DNA of 64,000 bases, taken from positions 124,001 through 188,000 of the forward strand of contig JACNMN010000002.1 in the NCBI GenBank assembly GCA_020622165.1, in the 5' to 3' direction. The position numbers and the translations under genes are program-made. Of the stretch, positions 54,350 through 63,901 are shown one piece after another. Position 1 is the first letter of the stretch. The number at the start of each line of letters is the position of its first letter. Under the pieces are notes generated by a model, which saw only the letters and a program-made list of their open reading frames with translations, searched no databases and was not told the origin of the DNA. This DNA is from Boseongicola sp. H5 (GTDB lineage Bacteria > Pseudomonadota > Alphaproteobacteria > Rhodobacterales > Rhodobacteraceae).

Positions 54350-55077
54350 CCGCCCGACGGGCCCGGAAGCGCGGGATCCGAACTGACACGCACCAGCCGG
54401 GTCAGATCGCCCAGGCGTTCCTTCTGCCGCCCCTCGGCGTCGAAATTCTCGGGGGAAAGCCAGGCCCGGAACGCCTCCTTCAGGGCGGGCCATTCCGCGT
54501 CGATACAGGCAAACCAGGCCGTATCCCGGTTGCGCCCCTTGACCACGGCGGCCTGCCGAAAGACGCCCTCATAGGAAAAGCCCAAGCGCTCCGCCGCCCG
54601 GCGCGAGCCCAGATTGCGGGCATTGCATTTCCATTCGTAGCGCCGATATCCCGCCTCGAACGCCCATTCCATCATCAGGTACATGGCATCGGTCGCGGCG
54701 CGCGTGCGCTGCATTGCGGGGGCGAAATTGATATGGCCAACCTCGATCGTGCCCATCTCGGGTGTGATCCGAAGGTAACTGGCCACACCGCTCCACTGGC
54801 CGGTCTCCAGATTCTGGATTGCATAGAAGAGCGGGTCCGGAGCGGCCTCCACCTCCCGCACCCAACGATGATAGGCCGCCGCGGAGGAAAACGGGCCGTA
54901 GGGCAGGAAATCCCAGATCGCATCGCTGGCCGAATTGGCCCGATGCAGATCGGCCGCGTGCTCATCGGCGCTGAGCCGGACCAGCCGCGCATAGCGCCCG
55001 GCCAACGGCTCTCCGCCCGGCGCGGGCGGCGGTCGGAATCCCGGAACCGGCTCTCCGGCCCTGTCGTGATCTGCCAT
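54346..55077 (-). CDS. GNAT N-acetyltransferase (RimJ-like)
   Basis: 243 residues. The GNAT core has VGHINFAPAMQRTRAATDAMYLM as the acetyl-CoA region and RYEWKCNARNLGSRRAAER as the RimJ/RimL signature. The N-terminus carries a Pro-rich 30-residue extension. Converges on the response regulator. Target unknown. Confidence 0.88.
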   Translation of the reverse strand: MADHDRAGEPVPGFRPPPAPGGEPLAGRYARLVRLSADEHAADLHRANSASDAIWDFLPYGPFSSAAAYHRWVREVEAAPDPLFYAIQNLETGQWSGVASYLRITPEMGTIEVGHINFAPAMQRTRAATDAMYLMMEWAFEAGYRRYEWKCNARNLGSRRAAERLGFSYEGVFRQAAVVKGRNRDTAWFACIDAEWPALKEAFRAWLSPENFDAEGRQKERLGDLTRLVRVSSDPALPGPSGG

Positions 55078-55147
55078 GAGCCCTCCCCCAATCGCGGCAA
55101 CGGCGCCGGTTTCGACAAAAGGCGAAATTCATCGCGCTGGCAAGCCT

Positions 55148-55999
55148 TTAGCCGACCGGGTCACCGCCTGCCTGTGCCAAGGCCGGCAGGCGCCCTCCGA
55201 TCCCTTCGGTGATTTCGCGAGCCGCTTCGGCCACGCGGGCGCCGAAGGCCGTAACCCGGCGGTCGGCAAATCGCGTGCTGGGCCCCGAAATCGACACGCC
55301 CGCGACAATCTCCCCCCGCGCGTCATAGATGGCCGCACCGATGCAGGACATGCCGCGATGCCGCTCCTCCTGATCGAAAGACCAGCCGCGCGCGCGCGTC
55401 TCGTCCAGATCGGCGCGCAACTGCGCCTCCGTCGTCAGGGTCTGGTCGGTGAACTCCCGCAACTCGCCCCGGGACAGAAGCCGCGACAGATGCGCCTCCG
55501 GCATGCTGGCCAGAATCGCCTTGCCGGTGCCCGAGGCATGCATGGGCGTGCGCGTGCCCGCCGCAAAAAAGGCGCGGATCGGGTTCTGGGTTTCGATCTG
55601 GCCGATGAAGACCACTTCGGCGCCGTCGGGCACCGCAAGATTCGCGGTCTCGCCCGTGGCCTGCATTAGCGACCGCATCGCGGGGCGGGCCACATCCATC
55701 AGCGTCGTCCGGTTCAGATAGGCCGATCCGGTGCGATAGGCCTCCACCCCCACGGCCCAGGTCTGGCTGGCCTCGTCCAGTTCGGCATACCCGTTCTGCT
55801 GCAAGGTGGCGAGGATCCGGTGCGTCGTCGCGGTGGGAATGTTCAGACCGTCGGACAGGTCGGTCAGCGATGCGTGATCCTGCCGCGCCAGCGCGCTCAG
55901 CACCGCCAGGGCACGGTCCAGCGCCTGTATGGTGCTTCCACCGCCTTCGGTGAAGGGCGATTTCGGCCGCCCGCGGGGTTTTCGCTGTATCTCCGCCAT
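55148..55999 (-). CDS. bhcR: IclR-type regulator of the beta-hydroxyaspartate cycle
   Basis: 283 residues. An N-terminal winged helix (about 25-85, with LSDGLNIPTATTHRILATLQ) precedes an IclR effector domain (about 100-265, with GTRTPMHASGTGKAILA and the C-terminal GVSISGPSTRF). Placement divergent from bhcABCD identifies it as BhcR. In Paracoccus BhcR binds this promoter and glyoxylate releases it (recalled from the literature). ATG 55999 has GGAG at seven bases. Confidence 0.93.
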   Translation of the reverse strand: MAEIQRKPRGRPKSPFTEGGGSTIQALDRALAVLSALARQDHASLTDLSDGLNIPTATTHRILATLQQNGYAELDEASQTWAVGVEAYRTGSAYLNRTTLMDVARPAMRSLMQATGETANLAVPDGAEVVFIGQIETQNPIRAFFAAGTRTPMHASGTGKAILASMPEAHLSRLLSRGELREFTDQTLTTEAQLRADLDETRARGWSFDQEERHRGMSCIGAAIYDARGEIVAGVSISGPSTRFADRRVTAFGARVAEAAREITEGIGGRLPALAQAGGDPVG

Positions 56000-56045
56000 G
56001 ACCAAATCTCCGCTTGCTGAGAATCTAACCACAGACCTATCATTC

Positions 56046-56136
56046 TGAAAAATATTTTCAATGAAATACTGAACGGCAGTTATGGAAAACACTTTCTTGC
56101 TTATATACAGAGGTATAGACTCATATTTCTAGAAAT
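56046..56136. promoter_or_regulatory. Probable BhcR operator region (IclR-type palindromes)
   Basis: The AT-rich 214-base gap between bhcR and bhcA has TGAAAA-N3-TTTTCA (56046-56060), close to the IclR-type pattern TGGAAAT-N-ATTTCCA. It also has the partial site TGGAAAACACTTTCT (56083-56097) and the perfect palindrome ATTTCTAGAAAT (56125-56136). All share GAAA/TTTC half-sites. Confidence 0.6.
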
Positions 56137-56156
56137 GAAAAACTCTTTCGAAAAAA

Positions 56157-56184
56157 TTGCAACTGGTCGTCAGGCTGCTATAAC
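56157..56184 (+). promoter_or_regulatory. Putative sigma-70 promoter of bhcABCD
   Basis: TTGCAA (56157-56162) and TATAAC (56179-56184) are separated by 16 bases and lie about 30 bases before the bhcA start codon. TTTCGAAA just upstream (56146-56153) could be a regulatory half-site. Inferred from consensus matching only. Confidence 0.5.
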
Positions 56185-56213
56185 AGCTTCAGCATCACGG
56201 AGGAGATCGTGCC

Positions 56214-57404
56214 ATGCCCGACCAGAACCCTTTGTTCATCCCCGGCCCAACCAACATGCCGGATCGGCTGCGCCATGCGATGCAGGTGCAGACCCGCGAC
56301 CATCGCGCACCGGATTTCGTGGACACGCTCCTGCCCGTGCTCGACGGCTGCAAGGAGATCTTCGGCACCGAAACCGGCCATGTCATCACCTTCCCCGCCT
56401 CCGGTACGGGCGGATGGGAAGCGGCGATCACCAATACGCTGAGCCCGGGCGACACGGTTCTGGTCGCGCGCTACGGCATGTTCAGTCACCGCTGGATCGA
56501 CATGTGCCAGCGCCACGGGCTGGATGTTCGCATCATCGAATGCGACTGGGGTGCCGGCGCACCGGCCGACAGGTTCGAAGAGGCTCTGACGGCCGACAGC
56601 GTCCACGCGATCAAGGCGGTGCTTGTCACCCATAACGAGACGGCGACCGGCGTGAAATCCGACATCGGGGCGGTCCGCAGGGCGATGGATGCCGCCGATC
56701 ACCCGGCCCTGCTGCTGGTGGATTGCGTCAGTTCGCTGGCCTCCATGCCGTTCGAAATGGATGCCTGGGGCGTGGATATCGCCGTCTCCGGCAGCCAGAA
56801 GGGCTTCATGCTGGCCACCGGCATGGCCATTCTGGCCGCAAGCCCCAAGGCTCTGGCGGCGATGGACGCTGCCGCCCTGCCCCGCACATTCTTCGATTTC
56901 CGCGACATGATGCAGTCGAACGCGACCGGCGGCTTCCCCTACACGCCGCCGCTGCAACTGATCTATGGCATGCGCGAAAGCCTGAAAATGCTCGCCGAAG
57001 AAGGTCTGGAGAATGTCTATGCCCGCCATCATCGCCTTGCCGAAGGTGTCCGCCGGGCAGTCCGCGGATGGGGCCTGCAGCTTGTGGCGCAATCGCCCGA
57101 GCTTTACTCCGACACGGTCAGCGCCATTTACGTGCCCAAGGGATTCAACAGTAACGCGCTGACCGATCACGCCTTCAAGGCCTATGGCGTCAGCTTCGGC
57201 GTCGGTCTGGGAGAGATGAACGGCAAGGCCTTCCGGATCGGGCATCTGGGCTCGCTGACCGATGTCATGGTGCTGTCCGGGCTGGCCACGATCGAGATGG
57301 CGATGGCCGATCTGAACTACCCCATCGAGTTGGGCGACGGCGTCTCCGCCGCCCAGGAGTATTTCCGCACATCGCGGGCCGCCACGCTGAAATCGGCCGC
57401 GTAA
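56214..57404 (+). CDS. bhcA: Aspartate-glyoxylate aminotransferase
   Basis: 396 residues, class V (AGAT-type) PLP aminotransferase. The PLP Lys is in SGSQKGFML near residue 195. The N-terminal LFIPGPTNMPDRL is typical. It transfers the amino group of aspartate to glyoxylate, giving oxaloacetate and glycine, the first step of the beta-hydroxyaspartate cycle. ATG 56214 has GGAGGAG at eight bases. First gene of bhcABCD. Confidence 0.94.
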   Translation: MPDQNPLFIPGPTNMPDRLRHAMQVQTRDHRAPDFVDTLLPVLDGCKEIFGTETGHVITFPASGTGGWEAAITNTLSPGDTVLVARYGMFSHRWIDMCQRHGLDVRIIECDWGAGAPADRFEEALTADSVHAIKAVLVTHNETATGVKSDIGAVRRAMDAADHPALLLVDCVSSLASMPFEMDAWGVDIAVSGSQKGFMLATGMAILAASPKALAAMDAAALPRTFFDFRDMMQSNATGGFPYTPPLQLIYGMRESLKMLAEEGLENVYARHHRLAEGVRRAVRGWGLQLVAQSPELYSDTVSAIYVPKGFNSNALTDHAFKAYGVSFGVGLGEMNGKAFRIGHLGSLTDVMVLSGLATIEMAMADLNYPIELGDGVSAAQEYFRTSRAATLKSAA

Positions 57405-57417
57405 GAGGGAGGAGAGA

Positions 57418-58389
57418 ATGAAAGACATGACAGAACGACCCTTGCCCACATTCGACGATGTGTTGCGGGCGCATGAGCGGATTGCGCCCCATATCCATCG
57501 CACGCCGGTCCTGACATCGAGCTATTTCAACGAGCTGACGGGCGCCGAGCTGTTCTTCAAATGCGAGAACTTCCAGAAGGCGGGCGCGTTCAAGGTGCGC
57601 GGCGCGTCGAACGCGGTCTTCGGGCTCTCCGATGAGATGGCAGCAAAAGGTGTCGCGACGCATTCGTCCGGCAACCACGCGCTGTCGCTCAGCTACGCCG
57701 CGGGCCGGCGCGGCATTCCGTGCCATGTGGTCATGCCCCGCACTGCGCCCGAGGCGAAGAAGGCGGCGGTGCGCGGCTATGGCGGGATCATCACCGAATG
57801 CGAGCCGTCGACCAGCAGCCGCGAAGAGGTTTTCGCGAAGGTGCATGAAGAGACCGGCGCCGATTTCGTACATCCCTATAACGACCCGCGCGTGATCGCG
57901 GGCCAGGGAACATGCTCGCGCGAACTGGTGGAGCAGGTTTCGGATCTGGACGCGGTGATCGCCCCGATCGGCGGGGGCGGGATGATCTCGGGCTGCTGCC
58001 TGACGCTTTCGACCATCGCGCCGGACATGGAGATTTACGCCGCCGAACCGGAGCAGGCCGACGATGCCTATCGCAGCTTCAAGGCCGGTCACATCATCGC
58101 CGATGACGCGCCGGTGACCATCGCCGACGGGCTGAAGGTGCCGCTGAAGGAAAACACGTGGCATTTCGTGTCGAACCACGTGACCGACATCCTGACGGCC
58201 TCCGAGCAGGAGATCATCGACGCGATGAAGCTCACATGGCAGCGGATGAAGATCGTGATGGAGCCAAGCTGCGCCGTGCCGCTGGCCACGATCCTGAAGA
58301 ACCCCGATGTGTTCCGGGGCAAGCGGGTCGGTGTGGTGATAACCGGCGGCAATGTGGATATGAACAAGCTGCCCTGGATGGCAGCGTAA
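57418..58389 (+). CDS. bhcB: beta-Hydroxyaspartate dehydratase
   Basis: 323 residues, fold-type II PLP enzyme of the serine/threonine dehydratase family. The PLP Lys is in GAFKVRG (about residue 59) and SSGNHALSLS binds the substrate carboxylate. It removes water from beta-hydroxyaspartate to give iminosuccinate. ATG 57418 is 13 bases after the bhcA stop, with GGGAGGAG upstream. Confidence 0.94.
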   Translation: MKDMTERPLPTFDDVLRAHERIAPHIHRTPVLTSSYFNELTGAELFFKCENFQKAGAFKVRGASNAVFGLSDEMAAKGVATHSSGNHALSLSYAAGRRGIPCHVVMPRTAPEAKKAAVRGYGGIITECEPSTSSREEVFAKVHEETGADFVHPYNDPRVIAGQGTCSRELVEQVSDLDAVIAPIGGGGMISGCCLTLSTIAPDMEIYAAEPEQADDAYRSFKAGHIIADDAPVTIADGLKVPLKENTWHFVSNHVTDILTASEQEIIDAMKLTWQRMKIVMEPSCAVPLATILKNPDVFRGKRVGVVITGGNVDMNKLPWMAA

Positions 58390-58402
58390 GGAGGATAACC
58401 CC

Positions 58403-59566
58403 ATGAATGTGAACGTGAAAATCGAAGACCTTGAAGTCGGCTACGACATCCCCGCCGCCATCGGCATGGACGAGGCGGATATCCAGACGCCGGCGCTGGT
58501 GCTGGATCTGGACGCGCTGGAACGCAACATCAAGAAGATGGGCGATTACGCCAAGGCCCACGGAATGCGCCACCGGGTGCATGGCAAGATGCACAAATCC
58601 GTCGATGTGGCGCAGTTGCAGGTCGATCTGGGCGGTGCCTGCGGCGTTTGCTGCCAGAAGGTGAGCGAGGCGGAGGTCTTCGCCCGCGGCGGCATCAAGG
58701 ATGTGCTGGTCTCCAACCAGGTGCGCGACCCGGCCAAGATCGACCGTCTGGCCCGCCTGCCCAAGCTTGGCGCGCGGACGATCTGCTGTGTCGACGATCT
58801 TGCCAATGTGGCGGATCTCTCCGCGGCGGCCGTCCGGCACGGCACCGAGATCGAATGTCTGGTGGAAATCGACTGCGGCGCTGGCCGCTGCGGGGTCACC
58901 ACGACCCCCGAAGTGGTCGAGATCGCCAAGGCCATCGACGCGGCCGACGGGCTGAAATTCGCCGGGATCCAAGCCTATCAGGGCGCGATGCAGCATATGG
59001 ACAGCTATGATGACCGGAAGGCCAAGATCGACATCGCCGTGGCGCAGGTGAAGGACGCGGTGGATACGCTGAAGGCCGATGGCATCGCCTGCGATATCGT
59101 TGGCGGCGGCGGCACCGGATCCTATTATTTCGAAAGTAATTCAGGTGTTTACAATGAATTGCAGTGTGGCAGCTATGCGTTCATGGATGCCGATTACGGG
59201 CGTATTCTCGACGAGAACGGGCAGCGGATCGATCAGGGCGAATGGGAAAACGCGCTCTTTATCCTGACCTCGGTGATGAGCCACGCCAAGGCGGACAAGG
59301 CAATCGTGGATGCCGGTCTGAAGGCGCAATCCGTCGACAGCGGCCTGCCGGTGATCTTCGGGCGCACGGACGTGGAATACGTCAAATGCTCCGATGAGCA
59401 TGGCGTGGTTGCCGACCCGAACGGCGTCCTGAAGGTCAATGACAAGCTGAAGCTCGTCCCCGGCCATTGCGACCCGACCTGCAATGTCCATGACTGGTAT
59501 GTGGGCGTGCGCAACGGCAAGGTCGAAACGCTCTGGCCGGTATCGGCGCGCGGCAAGGCCTACTGA
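58403..59566 (+). CDS. bhcC: beta-Hydroxyaspartate aldolase
   Basis: 387 residues, fold-type III PLP enzyme of the D-threonine aldolase/DSD1 family. The PLP Lys is in HGKMHKSVD near residue 64. The C-terminal metal ligands fit PGHCDPTCNVHDW. It condenses glycine with glyoxylate to give (2R,3S)-beta-hydroxyaspartate. It has a GGAGG site and follows bhcB by 13 bases. Confidence 0.94.
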   Translation: MNVNVKIEDLEVGYDIPAAIGMDEADIQTPALVLDLDALERNIKKMGDYAKAHGMRHRVHGKMHKSVDVAQLQVDLGGACGVCCQKVSEAEVFARGGIKDVLVSNQVRDPAKIDRLARLPKLGARTICCVDDLANVADLSAAAVRHGTEIECLVEIDCGAGRCGVTTTPEVVEIAKAIDAADGLKFAGIQAYQGAMQHMDSYDDRKAKIDIAVAQVKDAVDTLKADGIACDIVGGGGTGSYYFESNSGVYNELQCGSYAFMDADYGRILDENGQRIDQGEWENALFILTSVMSHAKADKAIVDAGLKAQSVDSGLPVIFGRTDVEYVKCSDEHGVVADPNGVLKVNDKLKLVPGHCDPTCNVHDWYVGVRNGKVETLWPVSARGKAY

Positions 59567-59598
59567 CCTGCCCGATATGCGTGTTTTTGGAAAGCTTC

Positions 59599-59624
59599 GG
59601 GCGGGGGCGTGTGCGCCCCTGCCC
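59599..59624 (+). other. Strong hairpin between bhcC and bhcD
   Basis: An 11-nt arm GGGCGGGGGCG (59599-59609) pairs fully with CGCCCCTGCCC (59614-59624), one pair being G-U, with a TGTG loop. No T-run follows. The bhcD ribosome site GGAGG starts six bases later. Possibly a stabilising or processing element within the operon mRNA. Confidence 0.6.
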
Positions 59625-59641
59625 GCCATGGAGGAATTGCG

Positions 59642-60637
59642 ATGAATGCGATGGGTGATGTGACGGACGGCTTGGTGATCGTCTCCGAAGAGGTGTGCCA
59701 GCAGGTGGTGGGCCGTGGCGACGCCTTCACGGCGGTGGAGCAGGTGTTTGCCGCCATGGCGCGGGGGGATGCCTACAACTTCCCGGTGATCCGGGAGGCG
59801 ATCGGCCATGCGGATGCGCTTTACGGCTTCAAATCCGGGTTCGACCGGGCCGGGCTGGCGCTCGGCCTGAAATCCGGCGGCTATTGGCCCGGCAATGCGG
59901 ACAAGGGGCTGACCAACCACCAGTCCACCGTGTTCCTGTTCGATCCGGACACCGGCAAGCTGAAGGCGCTGGTGGGCGGCAATTATCTGACGGCGGTGCG
60001 CACCGCCGCGGCATCCTCGGTCTCCATCGCGCATCTGGCGCGCAAGGACGCCAGGGTGCTGGGCATGGTCGGGGCGGGCCACCAATCCTCCTTCCAGTTG
60101 CGAGCCGCCGCCGAGCAGCGCGCCTTCGAAAAGGTCGTGGCCTGGAACCCGCATCCCGAAATGCTGCCGAAACTGGGCGAGGTCGCCGCCGAGCTCGGGC
60201 TGGATTTCGAGGCGGTCGACCGCGACCGGTTGGGCGCCGAGGCCGATGTGATCATCACCATCACATCCGCGTTCGAACCGCTGCTGATGGCGGCACAGAT
60301 CAAGCCGGGCACGCATATCGCCTGCATGGGCACGGACACCGTCGGCAAGCAGGAAGTGGACCCCGCAATCCTGGCCGCGGCCACCGTTTTCACCGACGAG
60401 ATCGCGCAATCGATCAGCCTTGGCGAGGCGCAGCATGCGGTGAAATCCGGTCAGATCAGCGAAAGCGACATCACGCCCATCGGGGATGTCATCAACGGCG
60501 CCCATCCCGGGCGCTCCGACGCAGACGAGATCACGCTGTTCGATGGCACGGGCGTGGGCCTGCAGGATCTTGCCGTCGCTTCGGTCGCGGCCGATCTGGC
60601 CAGTAAAAGCGGGGCGGCGACGCGCGTGGCCCTTTAG
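59642..60637 (+). CDS. bhcD: Iminosuccinate reductase
   Basis: 331 residues of the ornithine cyclodeaminase/mu-crystallin family. The NAD(P) motif MVGAGHQSSFQLRA is near residue 143. The enzyme reduces iminosuccinate to aspartate, regenerating the amino donor for BhcA and closing the cycle. ATG 59642 follows GGAGG at seven bases; an upstream in-frame ATG at 59609 falls within the hairpin and is less likely. Confidence 0.94.
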   Translation: MNAMGDVTDGLVIVSEEVCQQVVGRGDAFTAVEQVFAAMARGDAYNFPVIREAIGHADALYGFKSGFDRAGLALGLKSGGYWPGNADKGLTNHQSTVFLFDPDTGKLKALVGGNYLTAVRTAAASSVSIAHLARKDARVLGMVGAGHQSSFQLRAAAEQRAFEKVVAWNPHPEMLPKLGEVAAELGLDFEAVDRDRLGAEADVIITITSAFEPLLMAAQIKPGTHIACMGTDTVGKQEVDPAILAAATVFTDEIAQSISLGEAQHAVKSGQISESDITPIGDVINGAHPGRSDADEITLFDGTGVGLQDLAVASVAADLASKSGAATRVAL

Positions 60638-60640
60638 ACC

Positions 60641-60725
60641 GGGCGCCATCGGGGAACCCGCGCGGGCAAAACCGCGTTGGCCTTGCGACAGATGTCCAAG
60701 GCAAAGGAGTTCCCCGATGGCGTCC
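60641..60725 (+). promoter_or_regulatory. Long-range hairpin that would cover the hemerythrin start codon
   Basis: 60641-60657 pairs with 60709-60725 over 17 bp (16 Watson-Crick and one G-U) across a 51-base loop. The 3' arm holds the last G of the ribosome site and the whole ATG of the hemerythrin gene (60717-60719). The 5' arm begins four bases after the bhcD stop codon. Sequence-based; function inferred. Confidence 0.6.
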
Positions 60726-61193
60726 ATCTATGAAGAGATCAAGAAAGATCACGATACCCACCGCGCCCTGATGGAGCGTATCGGCGAAACCACCGGCGAC
60801 AGCGAGGAACGGCGCGCCGCGTGGACCCGGTTCTATTACGAGATCAAATCCCATTCCGCGGCCGAGGAAGAGACATTCTATTCCAAGCTGATCAGCAAGA
60901 CCTGGGGTCAGGATGCGGCGCGCCATTCGGTGCATGAGCATGCCCAGATGGACGACCTGCTGGACGAGCTGAACGAGATGGACATGTCTTCGGGCGGCTG
61001 GCTCACCAAGTTCAAGACCCTCCGCGATGAATACGAACATCACATGGAAGAGGAAGAAAACGAAGTCTTCACCCGGGCCAAGAAGGTCATCGGCGCGGAG
61101 CAGGACGAGGAGTTCGGCGAGCGTTTCCGCAAACGCAAGATCGAGGAGCGCGGGCTTGTCGAAGAGAAGCAGAAGGACAAGCTGGAGGATTGA
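60717..61193 (+). CDS. Hemerythrin domain protein
   Basis: 158 residues, four-helix bundle. Diiron ligands are seen as His in KKDHDTHRALM, His and Glu in IKSHSAAEEETF, His in HEHAQMDDL and His/Glu in YEHHMEEEENEVF. Bacterial hemerythrins bind O2 or NO or buffer iron. The highly charged tail (about 125-158) is unusual. ATG 60717 has AAAGGAG at seven bases, inside the hairpin noted separately. Confidence 0.92.
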   Translation: MASIYEEIKKDHDTHRALMERIGETTGDSEERRAAWTRFYYEIKSHSAAEEETFYSKLISKTWGQDAARHSVHEHAQMDDLLDELNEMDMSSGGWLTKFKTLRDEYEHHMEEEENEVFTRAKKVIGAEQDEEFGERFRKRKIEERGLVEEKQKDKLED

Positions 61194-61221
61194 GGCCCGA
61201 CCGCCGCGAACGAGATGATCA

Positions 61222-61249
61222 GGCTGCCCCGGACCGGGGGCAGCCTTTT
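61222..61249 (+). terminator. Rho-independent terminator after the hemerythrin gene
   Basis: A GC-rich stem GGCTGCCCC / GGGGCAGCC (61222-61230 with 61237-61245) is followed by TTTT. It ends plus-strand transcription just before the aspS stop codon on the opposite strand. Confidence 0.8.
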
Positions 61250-61250
61250 G

Positions 61251-63029
61251 TCAATCCTGCGGCAGAACCCGAAGGCCCAGTTCCATCAACTGGTCGCTTG
61301 TGGGGTCCGACGGGGCATTCATCATCAGGTCTTCGGCGCGCTGGTTCATCGGGAACAGGATCACCTCCCGGATGTTGGCCGTATCCGCCAGAAGCATCAC
61401 GATCCGGTCGATCCCCGCCGCACAACCGCCATGGGGCGGCGCGCCGTATTGGAAGGCATTGACCATCCCGCCGAAGCGCTTGCGCACCTCCTCCTCGCCA
61501 TATCCGGCAAGGGCGAATGCCTTGAACATGATCTCGGGAATATGGTTCCGGATCGCGCCCGAAACCAGCTCGTACCCGTTGCAGGCCAGATCGTACTGAT
61601 ACCCCAGCACCTCCAGCGGGTCGCCGTCGAGCGCCGCCATCCCGCCCTGCGGCATCGAGAACGGGTTGTGGGAGAAGTCGACCCGCCCGGTCTCCTCATC
61701 CGCCTCGTAAAGCGGGAAATCCACGATCCACGCGAAGGCGAAGCGGTTTTCCTCGGTGAGACCAAGCTCCGAGCCGATGACCACGCGGGCCCGGCCCGCC
61801 ACGGCCTCGAACTGCGCGGGCCGCCCGGCGAGGAAGAAAGCCGCATCGCCGACGCCAAGACCAAGTTGCTGGCGGATCGCCTCGGTCCGCTCGGGGCCGA
61901 TGTTCTTGGCAAGGGGGCCCGCGGCCTCCATGTCACCCTGATCCGCTTCACGCCAGAAGATGTATCCCATCCCCGGCAGGCCCTGTTCCTGTGCGAACTT
62001 GTTCATCCGGTCGCAGAACTTGCGGCTGCCGCCGCCGGGCGCGGGAATGGCGCGCACCTCGGTGCCCTCCTGCTCCAGCAGCTTGGCGAAAATCGCGAAC
62101 CCCGAACCACGGAAATGCTCGGAGACCACCTGCATCCTGATCGGATTGCGCAGGTCCGGCTTGTCGGTGCCGTACCAGAGCGCCGCATCCTTGTAGGAGA
62201 TCTGCGGCCAGTCCTGATCGACCTTGGCGCCGTTTCCGAACTCCTCGAACACGCCCTTGATGACGGGTTGGATCGTGTCGAACACGTCTTGCTGCTCGAC
62301 GAAGCTCATCTCCATGTCAAGCTGGTAGAAATCCGTGGGCGAGCGGTCGGCGCGCGGGTCTTCGTCACGGAAGCAGGGCGCGATCTGGAAATACTTGTCG
62401 AAACCGGACACCATGAGCAGCTGCTTGAACTGCTGCGGGGCCTGGGGCAGCGCGTAGAACTTGCCCGGATGCAGCCGCGAGGGCACCAGAAAGTCGCGCG
62501 CCCCTTCCGGCGAGGAGGCGGTGATGATCGGTGTCTGGAACTCGCGAAAGCCGATATCCCACATCCGCCGCCGCATGGAGGCCACCACGTCGGAGCGCAG
62601 CTTCATGTTCTCCTGCATGACCTCGCGCCGCAGGTCCAGATACCGGTAGCGAAGCCGCGTTTCCTCGGGATATTCCTGATCCCCGAAAACCATCAGCGGC
62701 AACTCCGCCGCTGCACCCAGAACCTCCATATCGCGCACGAAGACCTCGATTTCGCCGGTCGGGATCTTGGTGTTCACCAGATCGGCGTCGCGGGCCTTCA
62801 CCTCTCCGTCGATCCGGATGCACCATTCCGAGCGCACGGCCTCCATCTGCGTGAAGACCGGGCTGTCGGGATCGCACAGAACCTGCGTCATGCCGTAGTG
62901 ATCGCGGAGGTCGATGAACAGGATGCCCCCGTGGTCGCGCACCCGGTGCACCCACCCGGCCAGACGCACGGTCTGCCCTACATGGGAACTGTTCAGGTCG
63001 GCGCAGGTATGGCTGCGATAGGCGTGCAT
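61251..63029 (-). CDS. aspS: Aspartate-tRNA ligase
   Basis: 592 residues, class II. Motif 1-2 region [16 protein letters not shown], motif 2 [19 protein letters not shown] and motif 3 [15 protein letters not shown] are present, with an OB-fold anticodon domain at about 1-110 and a GAD insert. Many alphaproteobacterial AspRS also charge tRNA-Asn; whether this one does cannot be read here. Confidence 0.97.
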   Translation of the reverse strand: MHAYRSHTCADLNSSHVGQTVRLAGWVHRVRDHGGILFIDLRDHYGMTQVLCDPDSPVFTQMEAVRSEWCIRIDGEVKARDADLVNTKIPTGEIEVFVRDMEVLGAAAELPLMVFGDQEYPEETRLRYRYLDLRREVMQENMKLRSDVVASMRRRMWDIGFREFQTPIITASSPEGARDFLVPSRLHPGKFYALPQAPQQFKQLLMVSGFDKYFQIAPCFRDEDPRADRSPTDFYQLDMEMSFVEQQDVFDTIQPVIKGVFEEFGNGAKVDQDWPQISYKDAALWYGTDKPDLRNPIRMQVVSEHFRGSGFAIFAKLLEQEGTEVRAIPAPGGGSRKFCDRMNKFAQEQGLPGMGYIFWREADQGDMEAAGPLAKNIGPERTEAIRQQLGLGVGDAAFFLAGRPAQFEAVAGRARVVIGSELGLTEENRFAFAWIVDFPLYEADEETGRVDFSHNPFSMPQGGMAALDGDPLEVLGYQYDLACNGYELVSGAIRNHIPEIMFKAFALAGYGEEEVRKRFGGMVNAFQYGAPPHGGCAAGIDRIVMLLADTANIREVILFPMNQRAEDLMMNAPSDPTSDQLMELGLRVLPQD

Positions 63030-63107
63030 CTGGGGCGTCCTCGGATCGGAAAAGCGGTTCGCGCCGATACACCTTGGCAGACAGGCGAAGTCAACCCCGG
63101 GCGGCGG

Positions 63108-63901
63108 TCAGCGCCGGCAGGACAGGACATTCGCCATCGCCTGCGGGGTGAAATCGGCCACGGCCCGGGCGCTCAGGCTGCCGTCGCGCGCCAGCGTCGT
63201 CAGCACCACGCGACGCCAGTCCGCATCCGCGGTCACGATCTGGGGGCCCGCGCCGCAGTCGCGAATGCCGCCGGAGATGAAATCCTCGCCGATCCGGTGG
63301 TTGGTGAGGCCCGAGGCCGCCGCCACCTCGCGCAGCGTTCCCGCGTCGTAGCGCCAGATCCGCAGGGTTTTCGCCAGATGCGGGCGGTCGATATAGGCGA
63401 TTTCCATCGCGCCGTCCCCGTCCAGATCCGCCACCCCGACCGGGGCCAGCCAGCGCCGGGTCTGCCCGATATAGGGTGTCGCGGCGATCAGGCGCAGGGT
63501 CTCGCCATCGCCCGCATCGCCATAAATCGCCAGTTGCGCCCCGCGATCCACATGGGTGCGCACCACGATCACCTCCGGCGCGCCGTCCCCGTCCAGATCG
63601 TGCAGACGCGGCGCCAGATCCTCGAAGACGTGATCGGCATCCAGCCGGGCGATCAGCACACCGCAGCCATGCGCCGATGTGGGGGAGGAGACCATAAGCC
63701 GGGTCGCCTCGATCCCGTCGCCCAGCACCGCATGGGCGTAGCGGGTGGTGGCCCCGTCGAACCAGGCGCGGGAAAAGCCCGGGCCGTCATGGGTGACGAC
63801 GCTTTCGGGCATGTCGGTGACGGTGTGGGGCGCAACCGTGCAGGCCGCCGCGGCGCCGCCCGACAGGCAGAGCCACAGGGCCAGGCCCGCGCCCCGCAGC
63901 A

